Origin: Roseospirillum parvum
Lineage (GTDB): Bacteria; Pseudomonadota; Alphaproteobacteria; Rhodospirillales; Rhodospirillaceae
Direction: 5' to 3'
DNA: 64,000 bases
NCBI RefSeq assembly: GCF_900100455.1
Contig: NZ_FNCV01000002.1
Location: 434,001-498,000, forward strand
Shown here: positions 41,566 through 53,854 of the stretch, piece after piece
How positions within the stretch are numbered: position 1 is the first letter of the stretch
How the letters are laid out: every line of letters starts with the position of its first letter
Notes under the pieces: generated by a model
Database searches by the model: none
What the model saw: the letters and a program-made list of their open reading frames with translations, nothing else
Told to the model about the DNA's origin: nothing
Made by a program: the position numbers and the translations under genes

Positions 41566-42962
41566 AGGACCCACGCCCCTTCGGTGCCCTGATCCGCCGC
41601 TGTTTCCGCCACGAAACGCAAGTGAGGCTGCCATGCCAGCAGCGGGCCGGGCAGGCCGGTGGCGTTCTGCTCCCTGGCCGCCTCCAGCACCGCCTTTTCC
41701 ACCACTCGGCGGGCCGTATCGGCGTGGGCGGCGAGGAAGCGGGCGACCAGACGGTGCATGCGCAGGGTGCCTTCGTCCGGGTCCTCCTCCTCGATCAGGC
41801 CCAGCTCCAGCAGGCGGCGCAGGCCGTCCTCGGCCGCCTTGGGGTCAATCGGCGTCTCCAGGGACGCCGCCGCCCGATGGATCAGCCAGCGGGGTATGGG
41901 TTCGCCGGGGGCGAAGGCGTGGATCAGGAACAGCAGGACCCAGGCGGTCCGGTCGGCCAAGTCGTCGGCGTCCAGTCGGTCCAGGCTGAGGGTAAACGTG
42001 CGGGCCACGTTGAGGTCGTGGCCGGTGGGGCTCCACTCGCCGCCGGCCAGGAAGTCGTGGTCCAGGCCGGGGGCGGCGCGCAGGGCGGCCAGATAGGCGG
42101 CCGGCGTGCCCTCGGGGACGTGGCGGTAGCGCCTGAGGTAACTGCCGGCCAGATGCAGGGCCAGGGGCAGGTGGCCGAGTTCTTCGGAAATCGCCGCAAG
42201 GCCGGGGTCGTCCGCCGGCAGGTCGGGGCGAAACCCATGCAGCAGGGCCGCCCCCTCGGCCGGGGTCAGGGTGCCCAGGGGCAGGGCCTCGACCCCCAGG
42301 CCGCTGCTCCAGGTGGCGCGGCGGCTGGTCACCAGCACCCGGGCCGCCCCGCTGGGCGGGCGCCACTCGGCAAGCAGGTCTTCCTCCTCGCAATTGTCGA
42401 AAATCAGCAGGGTGGGCAGCGGCGATTGCCAGCGGGCCAGCACCCGGCCGATGCTGTCCTGGTCGTCCACCGGCAGCCCCATGGCCTGGGCGCAGCGGGT
42501 CACCTCGCCGCGGATGCCGGCGGCCTTGGCGCAGCTCAGCCAGTACACCCCGCCGGCGAAAAAGCGCCCGTAGCGGTGGGCGAACTCGGCGGCGAGCTGG
42601 GTCTTGCCCAGACCGCCCAGGCCGGTGGCGGCGGCGGTCGGCCCGATGGCCGAGGTGCCGCCCCGCTTGAGGGCCCGGGCCAGGGCTTTCAGGTCCTGCT
42701 GGCGGCCGACGAAGTGCGGGTTGGGCCGAAAGGTGACGGCCGAGCCGGCGGGCAGTGGCGCCGGCTTTGGCACCGCATCCTCGGGCAGGCTGGCGAGCAG
42801 GTCGCCCGCCGCCTTCAGGTCCGCCGCCGAGACCTCGGGCGGGGCCGGGGCGCTGGCGTAGTAGTTGTTCTGGGTGCCGATGATCTGCCCATCATTGGTC
42901 ACCGAAGCGCCCTGAAAGGCGTTGCTCCCCCGGTGGTCGCCGCTGTTCTCGAACTCCGCCAC
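41562..42962 (-). CDS. NB-ARC (NLR-like) STAND ATPase
   Basis: A 466-residue STAND-class NTPase. It starts at GTG with GGAGG seven bases upstream. Residues about 4-30 form the motif [16 protein letters not shown] then GQIIGT, followed by a Pro/Ala linker. [11 protein letters not shown] opens the NB-ARC core: Walker [12 protein letters not shown], Walker [13 protein letters not shown], sensor ARVLVTSRR, and the GLPL-like [13 protein letters not shown] winged helix ends with [11 protein letters not shown]. Such proteins oligomerise on sensing a trigger through their repeat domain, here encoded by the overlapping TPR gene. No enzymatic effector domain is seen in either protein. The stop overlaps the next start by four bases. 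It is divergent from a chemoreceptor. Confidence 0.85.
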   Translation of the reverse strand: MAEFENSGDHRGSNAFQGASVTNDGQIIGTQNNYYASAPAPPEVSAADLKAAGDLLASLPEDAVPKPAPLPAGSAVTFRPNPHFVGRQQDLKALARALKRGGTSAIGPTAAATGLGGLGKTQLAAEFAHRYGRFFAGGVYWLSCAKAAGIRGEVTRCAQAMGLPVDDQDSIGRVLARWQSPLPTLLIFDNCEEEDLLAEWRPPSGAARVLVTSRRATWSSGLGVEALPLGTLTPAEGAALLHGFRPDLPADDPGLAAISEELGHLPLALHLAGSYLRRYRHVPEGTPAAYLAALRAAPGLDHDFLAGGEWSPTGHDLNVARTFTLSLDRLDADDLADRTAWVLLFLIHAFAPGEPIPRWLIHRAAASLETPIDPKAAEDGLRRLLELGLIEEEDPDEGTLRMHRLVARFLAAHADTARRVVEKAVLEAAREQNATGLPGPLLAWQPHLRFVAETAADQGTEGAWVL

Positions 42963-43216
42963 CCCTGGCCCTCCGCGCCCCGCACCCGCATGGGTATCCT
43001 GCCCCGGGCGGCCACGCGCTTCAAGCGGCGCGCCCTCCCGTAAATCGGGATGAGCCGCCGCCTCCCCTCGACGAAGCCGAGAGCCCGCGCGCATTGCAGG
43101 GGAATTTCATCATAGCCGAGTGGGGCCCGGTCAGGCATACTACTGGCTTGAAATATCTGCCGCGCACGACGCCGCGCCGACCGCCGGAACATCCACCCGA
43201 CACGGGAGGAAGCCTG

Positions 43217-46953
<3,737 letters not shown>

Positions 46954-47192
46954 ACCCGCCATCACCCCCAGCCGTTGATGGACCCCGGGGACGGTGGTAC
47001 TGTTTATGGCAGGGGCGAAGGTGGCACCCGCCAGGCCGGCATGAATCATAACCGGCGGGCCGAGAGGCGCCGTCGCCCTGGTCTGCCGTCGTGGTGGGGG
47101 AACGGCGGCGGCCCGGCCAGCTTTTCCGATACGCCCCAGCCGTTTCCGTCCTTTCGCACCGCACCGCGCGGCGCCGAGCAAGGGGTTCCGGT

Positions 47193-47750
47193 ATGCTGGC
47201 TCAAGAGCAGTACGCGTTCCGGGAAGTGCTGACCAGGAAGGGCATCCTGTTCTGCTACAGCGGCTACCTGACCGAGGACATCCTGACCGGCATCGGCGAG
47301 GCCATCCAGAAGAAGCTGGAAATGGAACAGGCCAGCCGGCAGACCTCGAAAAGCCTGTTCGCGGTGTTCGTCGAGCAGGTGCAGAACATCATCCGCTACT
47401 CGGCCGAGCGGGAAACCCAGAACAACGGCGACGACACGGTGAACGAGCTGAGCTTCGGCGTGCTCAGCGTCGGCCACCACGGGGGGCGCTACTTCGTTTC
47501 CTGCTGCAATCTGGTGCGCACCGATGACACGGCGCGCCTGAAGACCAGCCTGGAGCACATCCAGTCGCTGGACCGCGGCGCCCTGATCTCACTCTACAAG
47601 CAGACCCTGAAGAACGGCCGCCCGGAGGGCAGCAAGGGGGCCGGCGTCGGCTTCATCGACATCGCCCGCCACGCCACCCAGGGCTTCGCCTTCGACTTCA
47701 TGAAGATCGACGACACCCACACCTACTTCTGCCTTGAGGCCTATGTCTGA
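47193..47750 (+). CDS. siaB: SiaB family protein kinase (DUF6272)
   Basis: A 185-residue protein matching the SiaB family, a histidine-kinase-fold ATPase that phosphorylates SiaC. Recognisable parts are GILFCYSGYLTEDIL, FAVFVEQVQNIIRYS, RYFVSCCNLVR and the glycine segment GAGVGFIDIARHA, which would form the ATP lid. ATG 47193 gives the family length; upstream codons are not conserved. It leads an operon with the SiaC-like gene 27 bases later. The SiaA phosphatase gene is not in this window. Confidence 0.82.
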   Translation: MLAQEQYAFREVLTRKGILFCYSGYLTEDILTGIGEAIQKKLEMEQASRQTSKSLFAVFVEQVQNIIRYSAERETQNNGDDTVNELSFGVLSVGHHGGRYFVSCCNLVRTDDTARLKTSLEHIQSLDRGALISLYKQTLKNGRPEGSKGAGVGFIDIARHATQGFAFDFMKIDDTHTYFCLEAYV

Positions 47751-47777
47751 CGCCCGACAGACCACCGGAGACCCTTG

Positions 47778-48164
47778 ATGGAACCGATCACCCTAGAGGC
47801 GACCAAGCGTTGCCCCGAGATCAACTTCGACTTCGCCGCCAACACCTTCCTGATCAAGGGCGAGTCCTATCCGGAAGACGTCGACAGCTTCTATGGCGAG
47901 ATCATCGAGGCCCTGGAAACCCACCTGGAAAGCCAGCAGGGCGCCACCATCCGGCTTGATCTGGAACTGATCTACTTCAACAGCTCCACCGCCAAGGTGC
48001 TGATGGAACTGTTCGAGATGATGGACGCGGCGGCCGAGCGCGGCAACGACGTGCTGGTCGCCTGGCACTACGAGGCCGACGACGACAACATGGAGGAACT
48101 GGGCGGCGAGTTCGCCGAGGAGTTGGCCCACGCCCGCTTCGAGCTGAAGGTTCTGGAAACCTGA
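47778..48164 (+). CDS. siaC: SiaC family regulatory phosphoprotein (DUF1987)
   Basis: A 128-residue protein with a STAS-like fold. In the SiaABCD system of Pseudomonas the unphosphorylated SiaC binds and activates the diguanylate cyclase SiaD, and SiaB inactivates it by phosphorylation. The phospho-acceptor region is visible as YFNSSTAKVL (S69-T71). The start ATG follows CGGAGA. Its stop shares one base with the ATG of the adenylate cyclase gene, so the cyclase is the likely partner here. Confidence 0.85.
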   Translation: MEPITLEATKRCPEINFDFAANTFLIKGESYPEDVDSFYGEIIEALETHLESQQGATIRLDLELIYFNSSTAKVLMELFEMMDAAAERGNDVLVAWHYEADDDNMEELGGEFAEELAHARFELKVLET

Positions 48165-49237
48165 TGACCTCGAAAATCTTCAAGAAGGAATCGGCCATCG
48201 TCGAGGACAGTCGGGCCCTGCTCGCCCGGCCCGAGCTGTTCGCCGACGCGGAGGCCCGCGAGGGCTTCTCGCGCCTGCTTGAAGCCTACGAGAAGCAGAT
48301 GCGCTCGACCCAGAAGCTGCTGCGCCTGAGCGACCGCAACGAGGCCCAGCTCAACGAGCTGGCGCGCGACCTGGAAGGCAAGAACAGCCGCCTGGAAGAG
48401 CTGTCCGACAAGCTGTCGCGCTATCTGGCGCCGCAGATCTACAAGGCCATCTTCGAGGGCGCGCAGGATGTCTCGCTGGCCACCCGGCGCAAGAAGTTGA
48501 CCGTCTTCTTCTCCGACCTCAAGGGCTTCACCGAAACCTCGGAAACCCTGCAACCGGAAGCGCTGACCTATCTGCTGAACGACTACTTCAGCGAAATGTC
48601 GACCATCGCCATCGACCACGGGGCGACCATCGACAAGTTCATCGGCGACGCCATGCTGATGTTCTTCGGCGACCCGCACAGCGACGGCGACCGCGCCGAC
48701 GCCGCCAAGTGCGTGCGCATGGCGGTGCGCATGCAGCAGCGCATGAAGGATTTGCGCGCCCGCTGGCGCAACGAGGGGTTCGAGCGGCCGTTTTCCATGC
48801 GCATCGGCATCAACACCGGCTATTGCAACGTCGGCAACTTCGGCAGCACCAAGCGGATGGACTACACCATCATCGGCGCCGAGGTTAACCTGGCGGCGCG
48901 CCTGGAAAGCCAGGCCGACCCGGACGGCATCCTGATGTCCTATGAAACCTACGCCCTGGTCCGCGACTTCGTGGAAACCGAGGAACGCTCCGCCATGCGG
49001 GTCAAGGGCATCGCCCGCGAGATCCGCCCCTTCGCCGTCACCAACATCTACGACCCCGACCTGAGCCGGCGCAGCTTCATCAGGAAGGAGCGCTACGGCC
49101 TGAAGCTGCTGGCCGACCTGGAGCGCCTGCAGGGCGAGGACCGCCGGCAGGCCATCGCCGAGCTGGAAGAGGTCATCCACGACCTGAAGACCCTGCCCGA
49201 GAGCGGCCGTCCGGTCGCCGGCGACGAGACCTCTTGA
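48164..49237 (+). CDS. Class III adenylate cyclase
   Basis: A 357-residue soluble protein with an N-terminal helical, coiled-coil-like region (about 20-90) and a class III cyclase domain (about 105-290). The metal-binding aspartates are in VFFSDLKGFTE and GDAMLMFFGD; the purine lysine is in IDKFIGD and its partner threonine in DYTIIG, which fits ATP as substrate; NLAARLES supplies the transition-state Asn and Arg. It therefore probably makes cAMP. It is translationally coupled to siaC, and SiaC-controlled activity is inferred by analogy with SiaD. Confidence 0.88.
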   Translation: MTSKIFKKESAIVEDSRALLARPELFADAEAREGFSRLLEAYEKQMRSTQKLLRLSDRNEAQLNELARDLEGKNSRLEELSDKLSRYLAPQIYKAIFEGAQDVSLATRRKKLTVFFSDLKGFTETSETLQPEALTYLLNDYFSEMSTIAIDHGATIDKFIGDAMLMFFGDPHSDGDRADAAKCVRMAVRMQQRMKDLRARWRNEGFERPFSMRIGINTGYCNVGNFGSTKRMDYTIIGAEVNLAARLESQADPDGILMSYETYALVRDFVETEERSAMRVKGIAREIRPFAVTNIYDPDLSRRSFIRKERYGLKLLADLERLQGEDRRQAIAELEEVIHDLKTLPESGRPVAGDETS

Positions 49238-49266
49238 CCCCCCGCGCCCAGCTTCGAGGCCCTCCC

Positions 49267-50133
49267 GTGAAAACCAGACCCGCCGACAGGGAACAGCGGC
49301 TGATCGCCCGGGCCGAGGCGGCCCTGAATGACGGCACCGCCATGCCCGAGGCGCTGGCGGAACTGCTCGACGCCCACCGCAAGCTGGTCTCGCGCATGGG
49401 CCGGCTGACCCGGATCAGCGACCGCCAGCAGTTGCAGTTGCGCGAGTTGAGCGAGCTCAAGGACCAGTTCGTCGGCATGGCGGCGCACGACCTGCGCAAC
49501 CCGATCGGTCTGGTCCAGGGTTTTTCCGAGTTGATGCTGGCGGCGCCGGAGATGGCCCAGGCCGACCGCGCCCGCTACCTTCAGATCATCAGCAAGGTGG
49601 CCAGGGACATGGGCGCCCTGCTCAACGACCTGCTCGACATCTCGGCCATCGAGAGCGGCAAGCTGACCATCGAGGCGACACCCCAGCGGCTCGACGCGGT
49701 GGTGGCCGAACGGCTCGACCTGCTGACCAACCTGGCCGAGCGCAAGCAGATCACCCTGAAGCGCCGGTTGGCCGAGGTCGACCGGGTGCCGATCGACGAC
49801 AGGCGGCTGGCCCAGGTGATCGACAATCTGGTCGGCAACGCCATCAAGTTCTCCCACCCGGGGACCACCGTCACCGTCTCGGTATGGGCCGAGGACGGCC
49901 ACGGCTGTCTGGCCGTCGCCGACCAGGGCCAGGGCATCCCGGCCGAGGAGATCGACAAGGTCTTCGGCACCTTCCAGCGGCTCAGCGTGCGCCCCACCGG
50001 CGACGAGAAAAGCCACGGCCTGGGGCTGGCCATCGCCAGGAAGATCGTGCTCGCCCACGGCGGGCGGATCGGCGTCGAGAGCACCGTCGGCGAGGGCTCG
50101 GTGTTCACCGTGCGGCTGCCGCTACAAGCTTGA
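49267..50133 (+). CDS. Sensor histidine kinase (soluble)
   Basis: A 288-residue cytoplasmic kinase without membrane helices. A helical head (1-65) precedes HisKA with the phospho-acceptor in MAAHDLRNPIGLVQGFSELM; the ATPase has NLVGNAIKF, DQGQGIP and GLGLAIARKIV. GTG 49267 has GAGG seven bases upstream; a TTG overlapping the previous stop is a possible alternative. It is the fourth gene of the Sia-like operon. Its 3' end overlaps the convergent receiver gene by 12 bases, and the two may be partners. Confidence 0.85.
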   Translation: MKTRPADREQRLIARAEAALNDGTAMPEALAELLDAHRKLVSRMGRLTRISDRQQLQLRELSELKDQFVGMAAHDLRNPIGLVQGFSELMLAAPEMAQADRARYLQIISKVARDMGALLNDLLDISAIESGKLTIEATPQRLDAVVAERLDLLTNLAERKQITLKRRLAEVDRVPIDDRRLAQVIDNLVGNAIKFSHPGTTVTVSVWAEDGHGCLAVADQGQGIPAEEIDKVFGTFQRLSVRPTGDEKSHGLGLAIARKIVLAHGGRIGVESTVGEGSVFTVRLPLQA

Positions 50134-50511
50134 CAGGATGCCCTTCACGGCGTCGGGCGTGGGCGGCTTGACCAGATAGGCGGTGATCTTGTGGATCGCC
50201 GCCTTCTGCTGGTTGCGGTCGCTGTTGTTGGCGGTCAGCATGACGATGGGCACCTCGCGGCAGGCTTCCACCGCGCCCATGCGCACCCGGCGGGCCAGAC
50301 TCCAGCCATCCAGGCGCGGCATGTCAATGTCGCTGATGATCAGCGCCGGCGGCGGCGTCGCCTGGGCCAGCACGGCCAGCGCCGCCTCGCCATCGCCGGC
50401 GCTCAGCACCCGGCTCACCCCGCAGCCGGCCAGCACGGCGGTGAGCAACTCGCGGGCCAGGGGGTCGTCATCGACAATCAGTACGGGCGCCTCGCCACCG
50501 ATCATGTCCAT
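50122..50511 (-). CDS. Single-domain response regulator (CheY-like)
   Basis: A 129-residue receiver domain with no output domain. The acidic pocket is DDD near residue 15, the phospho-acceptor Asp lies in [12 protein letters not shown] near 62, and the switch segments IVMLTAN and VKPPT follow. ATG 50511 or 50505 may start it. It converges on the kinase gene with a 12-base overlap of the coding ends. It probably relays phosphate from that or another kinase to an unseen output. Confidence 0.85.
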   Translation of the reverse strand: MDMIGGEAPVLIVDDDPLARELLTAVLAGCGVSRVLSAGDGEAALAVLAQATPPPALIISDIDMPRLDGWSLARRVRMGAVEACREVPIVMLTANNSDRNQQKAAIHKITAYLVKPPTPDAVKGILSSL

Positions 50512-50603
50512 CCCCCCCGTGCCGGCCAATCGCGTCCACCACCCTACCACGACCCTGTCCGGCCGGGAATGATCCTGGGCCGGATCGGGGGGCGGTTCGC
50601 AGG

Positions 50604-51020
50604 TCAGCCGCCGTCCTCGCCCACCTCGGCTTCCAGGCGCTCCATGTCCTCGTCGGAGAAGCCCAGGTGGTGGCCGATCTCGTGGATCAGCACATGGCGC
50701 ACCAGGTGGTCCAGGTCCTCGCCGGTCTCGCACCAGTAATCGAGGATCGGACGGCGGTAGAGAAAGACCATGTCCGGCCCCTGGGGCAGATCGGTGTGGC
50801 TTTTCCCGGTCAGCGCCACGCCGTGGTACAGGCCGAGCAGGTCGAACGGGCTTTCCAGCCCCATCTCGGCCTCCACCTCCGGGGTGCAGAAGTCCTCGAT
50901 GCGCACCACCACCGAGCCGAGCCGGCCGCGAATGTTGGCCGGCAGGGCCTCCAGCGCGGCCTGGGCCACGGCCTCCAGGTAGTCGGCCCCGGGCGGCTCG
51001 GAGAAACGGCTGGCGGTCAT
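50604..51020 (-). CDS. Zincin-like metallopeptidase family protein
   Basis: A 138-residue protein with the zinc motif [14 protein letters not shown] near the C-terminus, the signature of the small DUF1025/minimal MMP-like family. [13 protein letters not shown] and [21 protein letters not shown] are conserved in the family. Substrate and role are unknown. ATG 51020 has AAGGA upstream. It is divergent from the pterin dehydratase gene. Confidence 0.85.
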   Translation of the reverse strand: MTASRFSEPPGADYLEAVAQAALEALPANIRGRLGSVVVRIEDFCTPEVEAEMGLESPFDLLGLYHGVALTGKSHTDLPQGPDMVFLYRRPILDYWCETGEDLDHLVRHVLIHEIGHHLGFSDEDMERLEAEVGEDGG

Positions 51021-51197
51021 CGCGGGGGGTTCCTTGTGGCTGGGGGAGAAAAAACAACGCGCCGGGCCCCATTGTGTCGGCCCGGGTGGCGCCCCCATGT
51101 GGAGGGATCGGCGCCGTGCTGGCAACCCCCGGCGGCTGTTTTTCCCGCCTCGCCGCGGCGCCGGGCACCTCACCCCGAGCCGCAAAGGAGTCCCCGG

Positions 51198-51500
51198 ATG
51201 AGCGCCGCCTCCCCGCTGCTGACCGCCGAGGAACGGGCCCGCGCCCTGACCGACCTGCCCGGCTGGCAGGTCACCGACGACGGCCGCGCCCTGACCCGCG
51301 AGCTGACCTTCAACGATTTCACCGCCGCCTTCGGGTTCATGACCCGGGTCGCCCTGATGGCCGAGAAGATGGATCATCACCCGGAGTGGACCAACGTCTA
51401 CAACCGGGTCTCGATCAGCCTGAGCAGCCACGATGCCGGCGGCCTGACCGGGCGCGACCTGGAACTGGCCGGCGCCATCAACCGGCTGGCCGGGGGCTGA
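51198..51500 (+). CDS. phhB: 4a-hydroxytetrahydrobiopterin dehydratase
   Basis: A 100-residue pterin-4a-carbinolamine dehydratase, which regenerates pterin cofactor for aromatic amino acid hydroxylases; in some bacteria it instead serves moonlighting or molybdopterin roles. The active-site motif [16 protein letters not shown]...HDAGGLT is complete. AAAGGAG precedes ATG 51198. No phenylalanine hydroxylase gene is near. Confidence 0.92.
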   Translation: MSAASPLLTAEERARALTDLPGWQVTDDGRALTRELTFNDFTAAFGFMTRVALMAEKMDHHPEWTNVYNRVSISLSSHDAGGLTGRDLELAGAINRLAGG

Positions 51501-51526
51501 GACGGGCGCCGCCCTCGGCCCCGGCC

Positions 51527-52048
51527 TCAGGATGTCGGGCAGGAGGATGGCGCGCGGATCCGGGGCGCGACGCGACCTTCCAGCGCCACGATCAGCCGGC
51601 GCACGTCGGCCTTCAGCCCGGCCACCGGGGTGTCGCCGACACAGGCGGCCAGCACCTCGTCCTCGTGGCGGCGGGCCTCGACCATCAGCTCGTCGACCAG
51701 GGCGCGCCCGGCCCCGGTCAGCACCAGCCCCACCTTGCGCCGGTCGTCGGGGCAGGGCCGGCGACGCACCAGCCCCTGGTCCTCCAGCCGGTCCAGCAGC
51801 TTGGTCAGGGTCGGCTGCTTGAACAGCCCAAGGCGGGCCAGCTCGCCGACCGTCATCCCCTCGCCGTGCGACAGGATGCCGAGCACCCGCCACTCCGACA
51901 CCGGCACCCCGCGCTCGGCCAGATGGGCGTGGAAATGACGGCTGATCAGGTGGCTGGCCCGGGCCAGCAGGTAGGCCAGGTAGTCGGCGGCGAAGGGCAG
52001 CCGGCCGGTGGCCTGATCGGGCTCGATGGGCAGGGGAATGCGGTCCAT
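51527..52048 (-). CDS. MarR family transcriptional regulator
   Basis: A 173-residue winged-helix regulator: VSEWRVLGILSHGEGMTVGELARLGLFKQPTLTKLLDRLEDQG is the recognition part and RRRPCPDDRRKVGLVLTGAG the wing. It follows the flavin reductase gene on the same strand after 79 bases. It probably represses the divergent catabolic genes until a ligand of the pathway binds; NicR, a MarR protein of nicotinate degradation, is a comparable case. A TTCATATGAA palindrome in the divergent gap is a candidate operator. Confidence 0.85.
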   Translation of the reverse strand: MDRIPLPIEPDQATGRLPFAADYLAYLLARASHLISRHFHAHLAERGVPVSEWRVLGILSHGEGMTVGELARLGLFKQPTLTKLLDRLEDQGLVRRRPCPDDRRKVGLVLTGAGRALVDELMVEARRHEDEVLAACVGDTPVAGLKADVRRLIVALEGRVAPRIRAPSSCPTS

Positions 52049-52127
52049 GGGCTGTGGCCTCGCGGACGGTTCATCGGATCGACCGGGACCCGCCGAGGCT
52101 CCCGGCGCTGGGATTATCGGGTTTTGG

Positions 52128-52604
52128 CTACTGGCTGGTCAATCGGCCATAACGGCCGCCGAAAAACAGCAGCGGCTCGCCGTCGCGGTGGTCGAAGTGG
52201 GCCACCTGACCGACCAGGATCAGATGGTCGCCGGCGTCGTGGCGGGCCGTGGTGCGGCATTCGAAGGTGGCGATGGCGCCCTCGATCAGGGGATCGCCGA
52301 AGCGCCCGGGGCGCCAGTCGACGCCGGCGAACTTGTCGCCCGGGCGGGCGAACTGGGTCGACAACGCCTCCTGCCCGGCGGCCAGCACGTTGACCGCGAA
52401 ATGCCCGGCCGCCTCGAACACCGGCTGGCTGGGCGACCCCTTGCCCAGGCACCACAGGATCAGCGGTGGATCCAGGCTGACCGAGGAGAACGAGTTGACG
52501 GTCATGCCGGCGGTGCGCCCGCCGCCGTCGCCGGTGGTGACCACCGTCACCCCGGTCGCGAACAGGCCGAGGGCGGAGCGGAAGGCGCGGCTGTCGGCGG
52601 TCAT
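52128..52604 (-). CDS. Flavin reductase family protein
   Basis: A 158-residue flavin-binding split-barrel protein that reduces FMN or FAD with NAD(P)H and passes it to a separate monooxygenase. FATGVTVVTTGDGGGRTAGMTVNSFSSVSLDPPLILWCLGKGS is the flavin site, and HFDHRDGEPLLFFGGRYG is the usual C-terminus. ATG 52604 matches the family start. It is divergent from the NicX-like gene and would need an oxygenase partner; the acyl-CoA-dehydrogenase-fold protein downstream is the only candidate in the locus. Confidence 0.88.
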   Translation of the reverse strand: MTADSRAFRSALGLFATGVTVVTTGDGGGRTAGMTVNSFSSVSLDPPLILWCLGKGSPSQPVFEAAGHFAVNVLAAGQEALSTQFARPGDKFAGVDWRPGRFGDPLIEGAIATFECRTTARHDAGDHLILVGQVAHFDHRDGEPLLFFGGRYGRLTSQ

Positions 52605-52664
52605 GTCGGTCGGGGTCCCTCCTCGTTTTCCGCGCCACCCGAAGGCCGGGCCGGGCGGATTTTT

Positions 52665-52674
52665 TTCATATGAA
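52665..52674. promoter_or_regulatory. Candidate MarR operator palindrome
   Basis: TTCATATGAA is a perfect 10-base palindrome in an AT-rich patch of the 176-base divergent gap between the flavin reductase and the NicX-like gene. The match to a MarR site is inferred from position only. Confidence 0.35.
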
Positions 52675-52780
52675 ACGATGCCTTTTAATGGCAAGTCAAC
52701 CCTGGTAGAGAGGATCAAACGGCCCCCATCGGGGCGGCGTCCTGGAGGCAAACACGGGGCGGCCAGCAGGGAATCCGGGG

Positions 52781-53854
52781 ATGTTCGCCGACCGCATCGA
52801 AGGCAAGTGGATCGACACTTTCGCCGAGGTCTTCGCGGCGTGCAAGGTGGGACCCGGCACCACCGTGGCGATTCTGTCGGAAACCCAGTCGCGCCCCCTC
52901 AATGTCCAGTTGGCCGAGTTGGCCCTGCTCGCCCTGAAGGCGCGCCCCTTCCATGTGGTGGTGCCGACTCCGCCCCAGCGCGCCCCGGTGCCGGTGCGCT
53001 CGACCGGGGCCTCCGACGCCCTGGGCCACTTGGGTCCCGCCATCGCCGCCCTCAAGGCCAGCGAGATGGTGGTCGACCTGACCGTCGAGGGTCTGCTGCA
53101 CGCCCCCGAATTGCCCGACATCCTGGCCGACGGGGCGCGGGTGCTGATGGTCTCCAACGAGCACCCGGAAGCCCTGGAGCGCCTGAAGCCCGACCCTGCC
53201 CTGAAGGATCGGGTGCGCCACGCGGTGGCCCGGGTCCGGGCGGCGCGGCGGATGACCGTCACCTCGGCCGCCGGGACCGATCTCGACATCAGCCTGGAGG
53301 GGGCCACCACGGCCGGCGTCTGGGGCACCTGCGACCGGCCGCGCACGGTGGCCCACTGGCCGGGCGGGGTGGTGGTCAGCTTTCCCGCCCCGGGCAGCGT
53401 CAACGGCCGGCTGGTGCTCGACACCGGCGACATCAACCTGACCTTCAAGCGCTACCTGAGCGCCCCGGTGCGCCTGACCATCGAGGACGACTACGTCACC
53501 GGGCTCGACGGCACGGGCACCGACGCCGCCCTGATGCGCCGCTACTTCGCCGCCTGGGGCGACCGCGAGGCCTACGCCACCAGCCACGTCGGCTTCGGCC
53601 TCAACCCCCATGCCCGCTACGAGGCGCTGGCCATGTACGACCAGCGCGAGACCAACGGCACCGAGCTGCGCGCCTACGCCGGCAACTTCCTCTATTCCAC
53701 CGGCGCCAACGAGTTCGCCGGGCGGCACACCCTGGGCCACTTCGACCTGCCGGTGGGCGGCTGCACCATCGCCCTGGACGACACCGTGGTGATCCGCGAC
53801 GGCTTGCCGCTCGACCTGCTGACCGCGCCGCCCACCGAGGGCGCGCCACCATGA
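52781..53854 (+). CDS. NicX-like (M29-fold) metalloenzyme
   Basis: A 357-residue protein often labelled leucyl aminopeptidase (aminopeptidase T) by homology, but resembling NicX, the iron-dependent 2,5-dihydroxypyridine 5,6-dioxygenase. Its C-terminal half contains H269 in SHVGFGLNP and H320/D322 in GHFDLP; the H-x51-H-x-D spacing is close to the H265/H318/D320 set I recall for NicX. ALLALKARPFHVVVPTP is the family's early conserved part. It opens a four-gene operon whose stops and starts overlap. Ring cleavage of a dihydroxylated aromatic or N-heterocycle is the favoured role, peptidase the alternative. Confidence 0.75.
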   Translation: MFADRIEGKWIDTFAEVFAACKVGPGTTVAILSETQSRPLNVQLAELALLALKARPFHVVVPTPPQRAPVPVRSTGASDALGHLGPAIAALKASEMVVDLTVEGLLHAPELPDILADGARVLMVSNEHPEALERLKPDPALKDRVRHAVARVRAARRMTVTSAAGTDLDISLEGATTAGVWGTCDRPRTVAHWPGGVVVSFPAPGSVNGRLVLDTGDINLTFKRYLSAPVRLTIEDDYVTGLDGTGTDAALMRRYFAAWGDREAYATSHVGFGLNPHARYEALAMYDQRETNGTELRAYAGNFLYSTGANEFAGRHTLGHFDLPVGGCTIALDDTVVIRDGLPLDLLTAPPTEGAPP

